A stretch of DNA of 64,000 nt from Circinella umbellata (taxonomy: Eukaryota; Mucoromycota; Mucoromycetes; Mucorales; Lichtheimiaceae). Shown in pieces: positions 48,690-60,280 of the stretch. The DNA lies in assembly GCA_025093555.1 (NCBI GenBank), contig JAIWNF010000040.1:1-64000 (forward strand). The letters run 5' to 3'. Position 1 is the first letter of the stretch. Each line of letters begins with the position of its first letter. The notes below the pieces were generated by a model. The model did not search any database. It saw only the letters and a list, made by a program, of their open reading frames with translations, and was not told the DNA's origin. The position numbers and the translations under genes were made by a program.

Positions 48690-50160
48690 TGTTATGAGTG
48701 GTATCCTAATGAGTAATGTGATTATATTGTGGTCAAAAATGATGCATACAATAGGGATGAATAAAGGAATGGTAATGATGGAAAGTAAATGGGTATCGAG
48801 GTGTTATTCAACTACATTGTGCCTTTTTACTTGCCTTGGTGCTATTTTGGCTCGTATCACTATCAATGTCACTGGTGGTGCTGGCAGTGCTTGATGATGA
48901 TGATGATGATGATGATGATAGTATCTTGTCTTGGGGAGGAATGATCGCAGATGGAATCAAAGCTTTTTTTTTAACGATCTGCCGCTTTCCATCACTTTTT
49001 AAATGGTGGTAAGGATATACCCATATCCATTCCAAATTAAAGTCGCAAATATACACCAGAGAAAGTACAAAAGGCAGCAGACTTGTTCCGTTCTTCTCGT
49101 ATAGATGTCTCAAAGCTGAACTTCGTCAAACGCTACTGAACGGACGCTATTATCGCCAACAGTTTGATAGAGTCAACAAGCTTTATGAAACTTTTTACAA
49201 GCTAAAGTGGATGAGCTCGAAGCAGCTCTCATGCTCACTGCTCGATCCACCAAACCACACCATCATTCCACGACTCCATTTCGTGTTCTTGGTATCACTT
49301 CCACTAATACCAGACAAGTCAACCCAATATGAGAAAGCTTTGTCACCATCGCAGTTGACATTGGCAAGTTCAAAAGCTACATTGTCAAATTTATCATTAT
49401 ATAAATCTAAGAAGCAACCTCCAGTCATTTCCCATGAAATGAAACCAGCGCCAGTAATCATTGACACTACTACGAATGTCGCAGCATCACCACCAGCACG
49501 ATTCAAAAAGGTTTACCCTGTACCAACTATGCAGCCTCCCAGCAAAAAGAGGAAGCACGTAATCAATAAGTCTGCCTGCATAAAACATTCTTGTGTCACC
49601 AATATCACAGAAGCGAGTAAACTCTTTCAGTTTCCCGATCATAATCAACCCAAATTTTAATACATACATATCCCATGCCTGCAACGCAGAACACGACAAA
49701 AAATCCATCAGCCATACTGTACTCTAAAGATTAACACCTTTTGTGCTCTCGACATCTCATATCCTAGTCGAAATATACTAGGTCACCATCACTTCCTGCC
49801 ACGAATCAACGCAACGCTCCCAAATACGAAAAGTGTTTCGGACCTGAACGATCGAAGATTTCTAGACAGTGTCACCGTCAACGATGGCTTGCGAGCCATC
49901 ACAACACAGCCTTTTTACACTCGTTACGATGGATTGATCTCCCTTAATCCAAGGAAACCTGAATCCGACAAGCCTTGTAATCGGGGAATCATGAACGGAT
50001 TCAGTTTTTTAATCTCTTGGTTGATTTGTTCATTGACTAATTCATCAATTATAATAACTGTGCGATTATATAAGTCCTTATTTCAATTCGACTTTGATCA
50101 CATCAAGTCCCACGACAACTGGAATCAGATCCCCTCAGTATCCCTATCTTGTATGGTATA
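48690..50160. pseudogene. Broken coding-like DNA of unknown family inside the inverted-repeat element
   Basis: This stretch is less AT-rich than its surroundings and has several medium-length frames on both strands. The plus-strand frame at about 49211-49660 contains KKVYPVPTMQPPSKKRKH, and a later one at about 49780-50010 contains FYTRYDGLISLNP and RKPESDKPC. On the minus strand a Ser run and SWEMTGGCFLDLYN appear. None is continuous and no splice pattern joins them. It may be remains of an element-encoded protein. I cannot assign a family or even a firm strand. Confidence 0.35.
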
Positions 50161-52737
50161 TTTATAAGTGTCTCACTCTTTTACACAAAATCAAATTTGA
50201 GTTTTTTTTTTTTTGTTTTCCTGAAACCTTACTACATGTTAATAATGCAGGTCGTACCTTTTATTCTACAATATATAGTTTCCTAAACTAATATCTTTAT
50301 ATATCGTATTCCTCCTTTACTGTTGAGATGTAACTACACCTTTTTTCCTGCTACCCTGCAGGTTTTTCAGTACCTCTCTTTGTGAGCTGACGAGAGCAAG
50401 AAGTTGAATCAGTGTGTGCTCAATTATTTTTCGTCTTTAATAAAATATATAATTTCAACGTACCTTCCAACTTTTGAACCCATCTCTTTTGACACTGTTT
50501 TTAGCTTGAGAAGTGGGGCGATGGTTTCTTCGTCATACTTGTTGCTAATAAAGACATACGTACTGTTGTTACTACTGGATGCTTTAGATTGTTTTTCTTT
50601 TTCTTCCACTTTTTGCTTGTAAATGAAATCTTCAGCACCTTCCTATTTCAATAGCTTGAAATTGCTTGGAATAGCTCACCTTCACAAAAATTGGATTCGC
50701 CAAAAAAAAAAAAAACTCTTGCAATACGTAATATTGTATATAAGTATCCTAATTATATGTTCACATGTGTGCGTGTGATGATAAATCGGTTTTGATGGTT
50801 TCTTTGTATGCCCCGAAGGGGTTTTTTTTTTGAAGTTGAGCAGGAGTTTTCAAGAAACTAGAAGGGACTTAGTTAATATAAAAAAGTAGCAGTTATACTT
50901 TATCTGCTTGCTTGAGCAGTTTTTCTGAGCTTGTTAATATAGGAAGCTTGAGATAAAAGACAGATAGTATAAAGAGCAACAATGGATGATTGGCTTTTTT
51001 TTTATTCAAAGATAACTCTTCAGGATCGACATAGAAATATCTGAGTGTTGCTTTATATTTATTGAAATAACAAATATAAATAAAATACAAAGAGACATTT
51101 GGCTATTTGAGCTTTCATCCAATACCATTTGATAGAAGATATATAATGCCCAAAATGAAAAAAACGTCGCATCAAGTAAAAAACATCTTTTCGCCCAATG
51201 TGACAGGCCTCCCCCCAACCCAAAAAAACTCAGCGTCTACTTGATTGGAAAAATCTAAAAACTCCATTGTATAACCCATAACCCAAAACAGGTCAATTTT
51301 TTTTGTTTGTTTTAGGGAACGTGACACTTTTTATGATCCCATGATCCCGTAGATCTTTTTTTTTTCTTTTTTTTTTTTTTTGATAATTCAAATAGATTAT
51401 ATTATGATTACTTTCTTATTATTATTACTATTTTTATATATATAATCAAATGTATTTTGAAATAATAGTAATAATGAAATAGTTTTCTTTTTATCTATAT
51501 TTTTATAAAACATGCCAAGAAACTTTTTGGTTTAATGGAATAAAAAGTAGGAGTGGGTCGTTCCATCATTTCCTAGCTTTTTTTTTGGGTCTAGCAATAT
51601 ATATTGCTCCGCTATACAACCCGATCTTTACGTATCACTAATGTTTAGTTGGGAATGGAGAACCAATAATAATAAAGTACTGAATTAATAAAAAACCTAT
51701 GTAGTAAAATTAAAAGGTGTTGTTAGAAAAAAAAAAGACCTTTTTTTTATAATACATTTATCCTTCAAGTATTTTAACCTTAAACTTTTATTTTATAATG
51801 ATTTTTCTTATTTCTTCAATAAATATTTAAAATGTTTGATAACACGTAAGAGGGAGTACATATTCTCTTTTTTTATAGGGTGTTGCTGCTGTTAATGTTA
51901 TTTTGACTTGTTATTAGAAAAAAAAAAGACAATAGATCACGGTATTATATATAATCATGTCAAATGGTATGTGGAATCAAATGAGACAAATGAAATTCTA
52001 TCACGTAAGCAGCAACAATATAACAAATAATCGATATCACTCATTGTTTACGTAAGTTACTTAGTTACTACGTATGAACTGTGTAGCAGAGAGTGTATTA
52101 ATGACATTTTATAAATGATAAATGGTTCTTACGCCTGTTAATATTCAACCCTGTTTACCATCTATTATATATAAATATGTAAGTATAATATATTAATTAG
52201 ACATTGTCCAATTGAGATACGTAAGCAAAAAAATAAAATCAATAGTTTTTTTTATAAAGACTCTGATGAATAATAATGTGGTGAAAATGTTCTTTTCTTA
52301 ATTGATAGTATCTTTCCTTCTACTAAACTATCTTGATTAAATAAGTGATTGAAAGGAGGTTAAAATAAATTTCAAATATTTATATCGATAGTAGTATATA
52401 TTTGTCCCTTGGTCATGACTTGTATAGTATTATATATATATAAAGTGACGACACAGTCGTCTTAAATTATTTTGTGTGTATATTTATTATTTGGTATTAT
52501 CATTATTTTTTCTTTTTACTATACGTACTCATGTTATATACGTAGTAAAAACAAAGCAATAGTTAAAATTAATTAGGATTAAGTGGGTGAGGGGATAAGT
52601 AGTAAAGGTATTATAAGTTATAATAAAAAAAAGGGTTTATAAAGAATCCTGTCGTAGTGTCACTATAAATAATAATAAATAAAAATGGGGGGTTTTAGAT
52701 GAAAAGAATTGAAAAAATCTGGATTATTTTAATTATT
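50161..52737. other. Right part of the inverted-repeat element and intergenic flank
   Basis: From 50161 to the right TIR (ending 51235), and on to the kinase gene at 52738, I see no gene. The sequence is AT-rich, with T-runs at about 50194, 51355-51382 and 51737, and scattered TACGTA palindromes. Confidence 0.5.
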
Positions 52738-54723
52738 TTATGTACCTGAACCAAAATCAGCAAATGGATCTTTCAATTCTTCTTTTTTAGTTTTTAAAGA
52801 ATTAGTAGTGTCATCCTCTTCTTCATCATCATCATCTGTTATTGGAGGAGAAGGAGGTGAAGATGATTGATTATAAGGTTGTTGACAATGACGTTCTAAA
52901 TCAAAGCTATTACTTTCTTTCATATTTCTAAAATGAACAGCATCAATGGCTTTTGATTTTGTTGGAATAATTGGTGGTTTCATATTTCGTAATAAAGCAA
53001 AATTAATTGATTTAAAGAATGCATGTGATTTCACTTCACTTGCTCCTGCATGGGCACCCAATCTTTTGGATTCATCTTTGTGTAATAATTTACGAATAAT
53101 TGCTTTACATTGATTGGATACACCAGGTCCAGTATAATATGGATTTCGATTAAAATCTGGAAATTCCAATGTTTTGTGTAAAATTAAATCAAATGTATCA
53201 TTTCTTGTATATCCTTTAAATGGTGTAAAGCCGTACTATAATCAAAGGACGGGGAAGTTTAGTACGTAAAGAATTTTTATTATAATATAAAGATAAGATA
53301 AGAGATTGACGTACCAGCATTTCATATAAAAAGATACCTAATGCCCACCAATCCACTGTACTTGAATGACCATTGCCAGCAATCACTTCAGGTGCTAAAT
53401 ATTCTTCTGTTCCAACAAATGAATTCGTTCTTAAATTCGCACACGATTTTGTATTTAACATGGGTCGTTGCTATTAAAAAAAAGAGAGAGAACCTTATTA
53501 ATATCAATTGTGTAACTTTATTATTATTATTATTATTTTCTTACCCAAAATGGTATTGAAGATTGAATAATGGATGGTGAACCTGCAGAAGGCGATTGTA
53601 CAGATAAATCAAAATCGGATAACATTAAATGTCCTGATTCATGTAATAATAAGTCTATAATAATAATCCAATAATCAATCAATAAATAACTCACAATAAT
53701 AAACTTTTTAATCATTAAAGAAACAAAAAAGGGATGAACCTTACTTTCAGGTTTTAAATCACGAAAAACAATTCCCATTAAATGAAGATATTCTAATGCG
53801 GCTACAACTTCAGCAGCATAAAATTTTGCATCATTTTCAACAAGAACTCGGCCTGGTCGTCGTTGTAATGCTATTTAAAAGATTTGCATAAGTTGTTTGC
53901 AGGTGTAAGTACGTATATATAAATAGGAGAATTTACCTCTAAAAAATTCACCACCAACACAAAATTCCATACAGAAATATAAATAATGATTGCTTTGAAA
54001 AGAATGATATAATGGTACAATAAAAGGATGATTTGCAGTTGAAAGTATAGCTTGTTCTGCGAATGCACGTTTGATCTTATTTCTTTTCACCATCTCCTTT
54101 TTAGAAAGTACTAAAAAAAGAAATTCCAAATGTATTATTACCCCGAACTTTATCTTCAATCTCGACCCACCCACCCACTCACCTTTTCTAATATGTTAAA
54201 ATCCATTCAATTTATAATTCCTCTTCTCCCCTCTTCGTCTTTCTCCTTTTTCTCTCTCCCAATCCTCACCTCCCGAACCTCAAAATTTCAATAAAAGAAG
54301 AATAAGAAAAAATTTACCTTTCAATGCGTAAAGCTTATCAGTGTCATTTTGTTTTACTAAATAAACTTTTCCAACATCACCTTTACCAAGAAGTTTGATT
54401 TTTGTAAAATGATTGGGTGATACTTGATTCGCTGTTGTTGTTGTTGTGGAAGTTGTTGTGGAAGTTGTTAAACTAGAACATGACCGAATAAGATTTGCAG
54501 TAGGTGGTCGAATTTTATTAGGTAAAGGAGTTGAACTAGTTGTTTTTAAAGTATCAGTAGAAACAGTTTTACGTAATGGTAAAGTAGAAGTGGGTGATGA
54601 AAGGAACATGGAAGAAGATGTGTCGAATAATGAGCGATGCGTAAGAGGAACTTTTGTCGGTGGAATGTGACTTTTTCTTTGATAACTAGGAGCAGGAGTT
54701 AAGGGGAAGGAAGGTGTATTCAT
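52738..54723 (-). CDS. AGC-family protein kinase, Fpk1/Kin82/nrc-2 (flippase kinase) type
   Basis: This Ser/Thr kinase resembles yeast Fpk1, which phosphorylates P4-ATPase lipid flippases, and Neurospora NRC-2. Exons are 54723-54318, 54110-53937, 53870-53745, 53654-53545, 53470-53315 and 53235-52738, giving 489 aa. The N-terminal ~105 residues are Ser/Thr/Pro-rich. The kinase domain shows [18 protein letters not shown], the family block [46 protein letters not shown] (catalytic Asp; YRD is usual), LMLSDFDLS (DFD, normal for this subfamily), and the activation loop [17 protein letters not shown] after an insert. GFTPFKG and the AGC tail with [11 protein letters not shown] follow. The acidic C-terminus ends FADFGSGT. 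The domain order and the [11 protein letters not shown] loop make the subfamily call firm. Confidence 0.92.
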
Positions 54724-55019
54724 TTTTATATGTATAAAAAAAAAGTAAAAAGAAAAGGAACAAAAAAGATAAGTTCAAAAAAGCCAATGTTTCTATTAAT
54801 ATTAATATTAATGTTATTATTATTGTTACTCTTTTTTTTAGAGAGAGTCATGCTAAAAATGGGATTATGGAATTTAGATCGTTTCACAGAAAACAAAAAG
54901 ACCTTATTCCCGACTGTTTCTACTTTTCTATATAATTACAACTCTCTTTTCTTTTTCAAAAAAGGGATCTACCCATTCTGTTATTTAAAAAAACTGAGAC
55001 TATGTTTCCCCGATAATTT

Positions 55020-55563
55020 TCATTCGTCATGATCATCAAACGAAAGTTTTATAGTGGCTTTCTTGGATTTTTTTTTCTTTGATTTCTTGTTGGTTGTTGA
55101 TTCATCTTCTTTTTCTGTATTTATTGTTTTACGTTTTTTGTTTTTCGATCGAAATAATATTCGTCCATTTTCATCTATTGCTGGTTTATCATCATTATCA
55201 TTATTTTTATTTTCTTCTTCTTCTTCTTCTTTATCTTCATCATCATCTGGTGTTGACGCATGAATTTCTAATCAAAGAATTTTTTTTATGGTTAATAATA
55301 ATAATAAAAATGTCAATCTTTAATAATTAAATATATAAAATGAAACCTTTTCCATGTTTATCTAACGTGACTACTTGAGCACCATCCAATTCATCATAAT
55401 CTGGATCGTCTTCACCATCAGCATAATCTTCAAATGCTCTCATTTTTTTTTCTTCTGCTTCACGATTTTGTTTTAATCGTGCTAAAAAAGGTGCTTGTTT
55501 ATGTACATAAGAAAGACCACTTGAAACTTGATATGGTGTTAACTCCTTTTTTTTAGGTGGCAT
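55020..55563 (-). CDS. DUF4604 / KIAA1143-like small acidic-basic protein
   Basis: This is a conserved eukaryotic protein of unknown function. The two-exon model is 55563-55347 and 55267-55020, giving 154 aa. The N-terminal family core is visible: SGLSYVHKQAPFLARLKQN (compare SYV..PAFLARFK in KIAA1143), then an acidic DGEDDPDYDELDGAQVVTLD segment (QVV is conserved). Near the C-terminus NGRILFRSKNKKRK matches the family's DGRIIYRK block. A Glu run and a Lys-rich tail suggest nuclear location, as an inference. The donor is GTTTCA, weaker than others in the window, but the acceptor GATTAG and restored frame support it. It lies 296 bp downstream of the kinase start on the same strand. Confidence 0.78.
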
Positions 55564-56427
55564 TGTTGTGTTTTATATATAAAGTGTCAATGGGCCAAAG
55601 GAGAGAGGGGGGGGGTTTGGTTTAGAAAATAGGACCCACTCCCTTTTTTCTCCCCGCAGAATTTTGTGTGTGCGCGTCGTGTTGTGTTTTGAGACAGACA
55701 AAGCATATCCAAAAAAAGAATAGAAAAATTCAAATGAGCCAATCATCGTTCCCATATCGGCTCAATGCCCTTTCCATTGACATGTTTTAACCAATAGTTG
55801 TTTGTTTTAAATGAAATCACACAGTACAACCCTTTTTTTCTTTTTTATAATGTATCCCCATGGTGACAATGATATTTACCATGGCAACAATACTTACTTT
55901 TTTGACAATAAAGAAATTGAAATTTCTTTATCATTTGGAAACGGTTTGCAATTGTTTTTGGTCTTCTTTCTTATTCTTCTTTCTCTCTCGTAATCTATAC
56001 GTATATTCATTAATTTTTATAAAAGTAAATATTTGAAAGATTCTTTTTTTTGCAGAAAACGGCAAGAAAATATAACTCCTGGAAATATACAACCACGACA
56101 ACAACCACCTTTATCACTACATTACACACGTACATACATAATCCTCTACTTATACACATTGTTTCATCGTACAACATTAATTCTATTTAATAATATTCCA
56201 ACTTTACATGTTTGCGTAAATATGATCAGCCAATCTTTTGGTTTCTTTTTTGTTAATGGAGTGTGTGTAGGAAAACATATATAAAGAGTACCCTTTTTTT
56301 TATTATTATTAACAATGAACATTTTCATAACTTATTTTATACAACCTCAATTTTGTTTTTTTTTTGTTCTTGTTTCTTTTTCTTTTCTCCAACTACTAGT
56401 CCAACTTTACAAGACCCTAATTCCATC
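55564..56427. other. Divergent intergenic region between the DUF4604 gene and the membrane-protein gene
   Basis: 864 bp hold both promoters. Two short matching CCATGG(T/C) elements occur at about 55858 and 55878. A pyrimidine-rich stretch precedes the start at 56428. No gene is seen. Confidence 0.5.
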
Positions 56428-57869
56428 ATGGACACAAGTACAAGTCACAATATGAATGTAGATCCAAAGGTGGCAGCATTTTCCATTATGTTTGTCAGTG
56501 TTGGATTTTCATGTTTTATATGGCAATCTATACGTTCAGGTTGGATGTTTTACAAGATATATAAACCCATTCATGGTATTGTTTTTGCTCAAGCGGTTTT
56601 GGGTGTTATATTAACATTTTGTACATTATTAACATCACTTGTACATGTGGATTGTAAATTTGTAAGTAAAACACAAACACACACACATTTTTAGTTTGAT
56701 CTAACTCAAAACAAAAATTGGCCATCCTCTCCAATAGATATTATTCTTTTCAATTATTGCTGTCAATGTGGGTGATATTACATTACAAGCTGTACTTTTA
56801 TGGAAAGCTTATTTAGGAAATAATCGATCCAAAATTATTTTAATTATTGGAACAATCCCATTGATTGGTATTGCAGTATTTATTATTGCCAATCTTTCTT
56901 TTGCTCAATCTACAGCCGCTTTTTCTGCCAATGTTTGTAACACTGATTATCGTGAGTAACTTGATAAGAAGTTTATAGATAAGCAAAGATTCCTTTTTTT
57001 AATTGGTTGATACTGACTTTTAATACTATTGCGTTATATTATGTGGCCCATTTTAAACTTTTATCTATAGCCACAAGCATTGTTATTATCAAAGCGGCGT
57101 TAGATTTTACATCCAATGGATTTCTTTCAGGATGTTTTATTTTAGTTATTTATCGACATTATCGAGTTCTTGGTTCAAGTGTTCAAAAAACTTTAATTAA
57201 AGAAGGATTAATTTATTGGTAAGTAAAAAAAATAATATGAATAAATAAGACTTTCAATGAGGACTCATGTGAAATTTTAAATATTTTCCTCCGCTTTTTT
57301 TTTTTTACACCCATCTTATATACATAACAAAGTTTTGGTGTTTGTATATCAAATATAGTCACAGGCGTTTTATTAACACAAAGAGTATTAGGCGGAAGCT
57401 CTCCGATTCTATATACTATTGATTGTAAGTGGGGGGTGGAAGGTTTTTTTTTGTTTGTGTTTTCAAATATAGTAACTCAGATTCAATATGCCGAGCCAGC
57501 TGATTATAAAATTACATATTATTAGGGTATTTGGCTTCCTATCTGATTATCAAACAACTTAAATACGGTCGTAATGAATTAGATGATAAGAGTCGAGAAG
57601 AAGATGATGATGATGACGAAGATGATGACGATGAGTCTCATATAAATAATATACTTCACAATAATAGTAATAGTCATTTAAATCAACAACAACCTATATC
57701 ACCGAATACTTTTTCTACTATAAGAACGGATCATCATGTTTCTCAAAATATGATATTGGAACGACCTATTTCATTACTATTAAAAGATGAATCCCATTAT
57801 ATAATGGATGAAAATAGAAGAATAGAAGAAAAGTTGACAGGAGAGAAAAAATCAAATTTTATTGTCTGA
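56428..57869 (+). CDS. Multi-pass (about seven-helix) membrane protein of unknown function
   Basis: The family is not recognised. The five-exon model is 56428-56661, 56738-56951, about 56984-57218, 57333-57424 and 57526-57869, giving about 372 aa. Hydrophobic helices are at VAAFSIMFVSVGFSCFIW, HGIVFAQAVLGVILTFCTLL, an IIAVNVGDITLQAVLLW block, a SKIILIIGTIPLIGIAVFII block, LILTFNTIALYYVAHF, IKAALDFTSNGFLSGCFILV, and a last one assembled over exons 4-5 (GVCISNIVTGVLL..YLASYLIIKQL). The C-terminal ~90 residues are cytoplasmic in character, with an Asp/Glu run. The topology resembles uncharacterised fungal seven-helix receptors. The third intron acceptor ends CAAAG and the second intron is only about 32 nt, so those joints need transcript data. 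Confidence 0.7.
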
Positions 57870-58693
57870 CAAAAAAAATGAAATAATTATAATAATAAAG
57901 GGGAAGAAGAAGAAGATGAATCTCATCAATGCAACTTTATTCATTTTTAATTGTTTACGTTATATTTTTTTGCATATATGAAAATTGGTTTGTTGGTTGT
58001 TGCTGTGGGAAGTCTTATCAGATTACAAATAATATATATGTAACTCAAAAACAAAAACAAAAACAAAAAAATATTTGTCAAGTGAATTGTCAATGAACTT
58101 GCCCAGAGGAGGGGGGGAGGGAACCGTGATCAAGTGGAAACAGGCAAAAACTAGTAATGATGATTTATTTATTGTTGTACCTCATGTTAATCTATTGAAA
58201 TAGAAAACATCATCACAACCCCAAAATAAGAAAAAGAGCCATGCGGGGCATATCGGTCCACCTATTTACTGGGAAAGTAGGAGCTTATCAGATGGATTAT
58301 GATTGGCTCCGCGTTAATCTGATTGACTCCCTCCCCCTTTTAGGTATTGAAAAAAGTGGGTAAGAAAAATTTTATATAAATCTTTATAACTCTTTTTATG
58401 TTTTTGGCCCTTTTTTGTCTTACTTTTTTTAAAAAAAAAAGAGAAACTTTTTTTTCGCGTCTTTCTTTCTTCTTTCTTCTTTCTTCTTTATTATTTAATA
58501 TATTAACTTAACTCCATTAAAAAAAGAAGAGAAAACTTTAATATTTATCCTTCCCCCCTCTCTTCTCTTCTTTCATTCAATAATACCTTTTATATTATAT
58601 TATATTATAATATAAAAACAAATAACCCCTACTCTTTTTACTTTATAATCAAACCAACCCCCCCAACTCATACATAACGACGACAATAATATA
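57870..58693. other. Intergenic between the membrane protein and mitoferrin
   Basis: Contains the mitoferrin promoter: a TTTCTTTCTTC-type pyrimidine tract at about 58460-58490, a TATATTATATTATATTATAA stretch at about 58590-58612 and a CCCCCC run before the start. No gene is seen. Confidence 0.6.
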
Positions 58694-58852
58694 ATGGCTG
58701 AAGAATACGATTATGAATCACTTGGAAATAACACTTCAATGGGTCAAAATGCTCTTGCAGGCGCTTTTGCAGGTGTAGCAGAACATTGTGCTATGTATCC
58801 TGTTGATTCTATTAAGGTATTTATAAATTAAAACATAAGATGGAGGATGGTC

Positions 58853-58886
<34 letters not shown>

Positions 58887-59910
58887 GGAATGGGTGATGA
58901 TAATCTATGGATGGGACGAAAGAAAGAGATTGACGGACGGACGGACGGACGGACTTCCTCCCCCCTGACTGACACTTTTTTTGTTGTATTTTTTTTTTTG
59001 ACAGACACGAATGCAAGTCATTCAAAGTGGACGACCTACTGTACCTACTACACCTGTAGTCAACTCAACGGTGGCTCATCCATCATTTAAAGCAGCTTCA
59101 AAAAACTTATGGAGAGGTGTAAATTCAGTGGTATTAGGTGCTGGTCCAGCACATGCTTTACATTTTGCAACTTATGAATATTGTAAAGAAGCTTTTGTTG
59201 GAAATGAAGAACATAGTACCATCGGATTTGCTGCTGCTGGTGCATGTGCTACTTTAGCACATGATGGTTTAATGAATCCTTTTGATGGTAAAGATCTTTT
59301 TAATTTTCCCAAGGATGATATATTTGACAAATGGGTAATTTAAAAGATGTTTATTCTAACTTTTTGAATTTATATAGTTGTGAAGCAACGAATGCAACTT
59401 CGTGATTCCACCTATAGATCCGTTCGAGAGTGTGCAAGACAAGTATATCTTAAAGAAGGTCTTGGAGCATTTTATATTTCTTTACCAACAACACTTGCTA
59501 TGTCTGTTCCTTTTCAATCTATTCAATTTGCAACATATGAATATTTCCGTAAATATCTTAATCCTGCCGGTGATTATGATCCTAAAACACATGTTATTGC
59601 TGGTGGTCTTGCAGGTGCATTTGCATCATCTGTTACAACACCACTTGATGTTGCAAAAACATTACTTCAAACTCGAGGTTCAAGTCATGATCCTCGTATT
59701 CGAAACGCTACAGGTTTTTGGGATGCTATGAGTATCATTAAGCAACGACATGGTTTGCGGGGTTTCTTTAGGGGTTACAAGCCGCGTGTGCTGACTAACG
59801 TTCCAAGTGCTGCTATTAGTTGGACTGTATATGAATACTTTAAATGGTTTTTGGATACCCACGAATCTGCTCGAAAAGTCAGTCAAGACAAGAGCCTTAT
59901 TCGTCTTTAA
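58694..59910 (+). CDS. Mitoferrin, mitochondrial iron carrier (Mrs3/Mrs4 family)
   Basis: This mitochondrial carrier family (SLC25) inner-membrane transporter imports Fe2+ for Fe-S cluster and haem synthesis. Exons are 58694-58816, 59005-59287 and 59378-59910, giving 312 aa. Three carrier repeats show PxDxxK motifs: PVDSIKTRMQ (split by intron 1), PFDVVKQRMQ (split by intron 2) and [10 protein letters not shown]. The mitoferrin signature [14 protein letters not shown], which includes the iron-contact region, is present, as are [15 protein letters not shown] and the repeat 3 end [20 protein letters not shown]. Length is normal for the family. Intron 1 holds a TA run and a GACG tetranucleotide array. 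It is convergent with HIBADH. Confidence 0.95.
58854..58954. repeat. (TA)n and (GACG)n microsatellites in mitoferrin intron 1
   Basis: A TA run lies at about 58854-58882 and a GACG tetranucleotide array of five to six units at 58932-58954, both inside the intron 58817-59004. Confidence 0.9.
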
Positions 59911-60280
59911 AAGAAGAAAACTTTAATTCCTCACCCTATTCCCCCCTCCCCTACACACACAACTTTTTGTTTTTTTTATAATCAAAAGGGAAAAAAGAGG
60001 AACAAGTACTTTTTTCTTCACATACACAAAACGTAAACCAAAGTATACACACACACACTTTTTTTTTGTATCATAGTTCCTTTTTAACTCTAATTTTATT
60101 TTTATATTTTTACTTCTTTGTACATAATATTTTTATTTCCCTTTTCTTCTTTTTTTTTTATTATTATTATTCTTTTTTTTTTTCGTATAAAAAAAAAAAA
60201 AAAAGAAATATAAAGCACACACCAAAAAAATATAAAATGAATTAATAGATTTTTCCAAACACAATTTATTTTAAAAAAAT
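59911..60280. other. Convergent 3' region of mitoferrin and HIBADH
   Basis: AT-rich 3' flank with long T- and A-runs. Nothing coding is seen. Confidence 0.6.

Larger units (their letters stand above)
46508..51235. mobile_element. Candidate 4.7-kb TIR transposon with ~100-bp inverted ends
   Basis: The left end 46508-46610 and right end 51143-51235 are imperfect inverted copies. Both, read inward, run CGCTGAG, a T-run, TTGGGGGG, (A/G)TCACATT(A/G)GGCG.AAAGAT, GTTTTTTACTTG, then CGACGTTTTTTTCATTTTGG followed by GC. Outside CGCTGAG similarity stops on both sides, so these are probably the termini. No clear target-site duplication is seen. Inside are a decayed DDE_3-type transposase relic, a copy of the pogo-like repeat and a GC-richer stretch of broken coding-like DNA. 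Long TIRs suggest a Mutator-like or other large cut-and-paste element that later hosted insertions. The enclosing relationship is inferred from the ends only. Confidence 0.6.

Noticed and set aside
49195..49506. 103-aa minus-strand frame in the inverted-repeat element
   Set aside because: It overlaps an equally long plus-strand frame, has no splice partners and no recognised family; recorded only as broken coding-like DNA.
54446..54670. Plus-strand Val-rich frame inside the kinase gene
   Set aside because: It is antisense to the Ser/Thr-rich N-terminus of the kinase, which has a consistent six-exon model.
55858..55884. Two CCATGG(T/C) elements as an operator
   Set aside because: Two hexamers 20 bp apart are too little evidence for a regulatory site.
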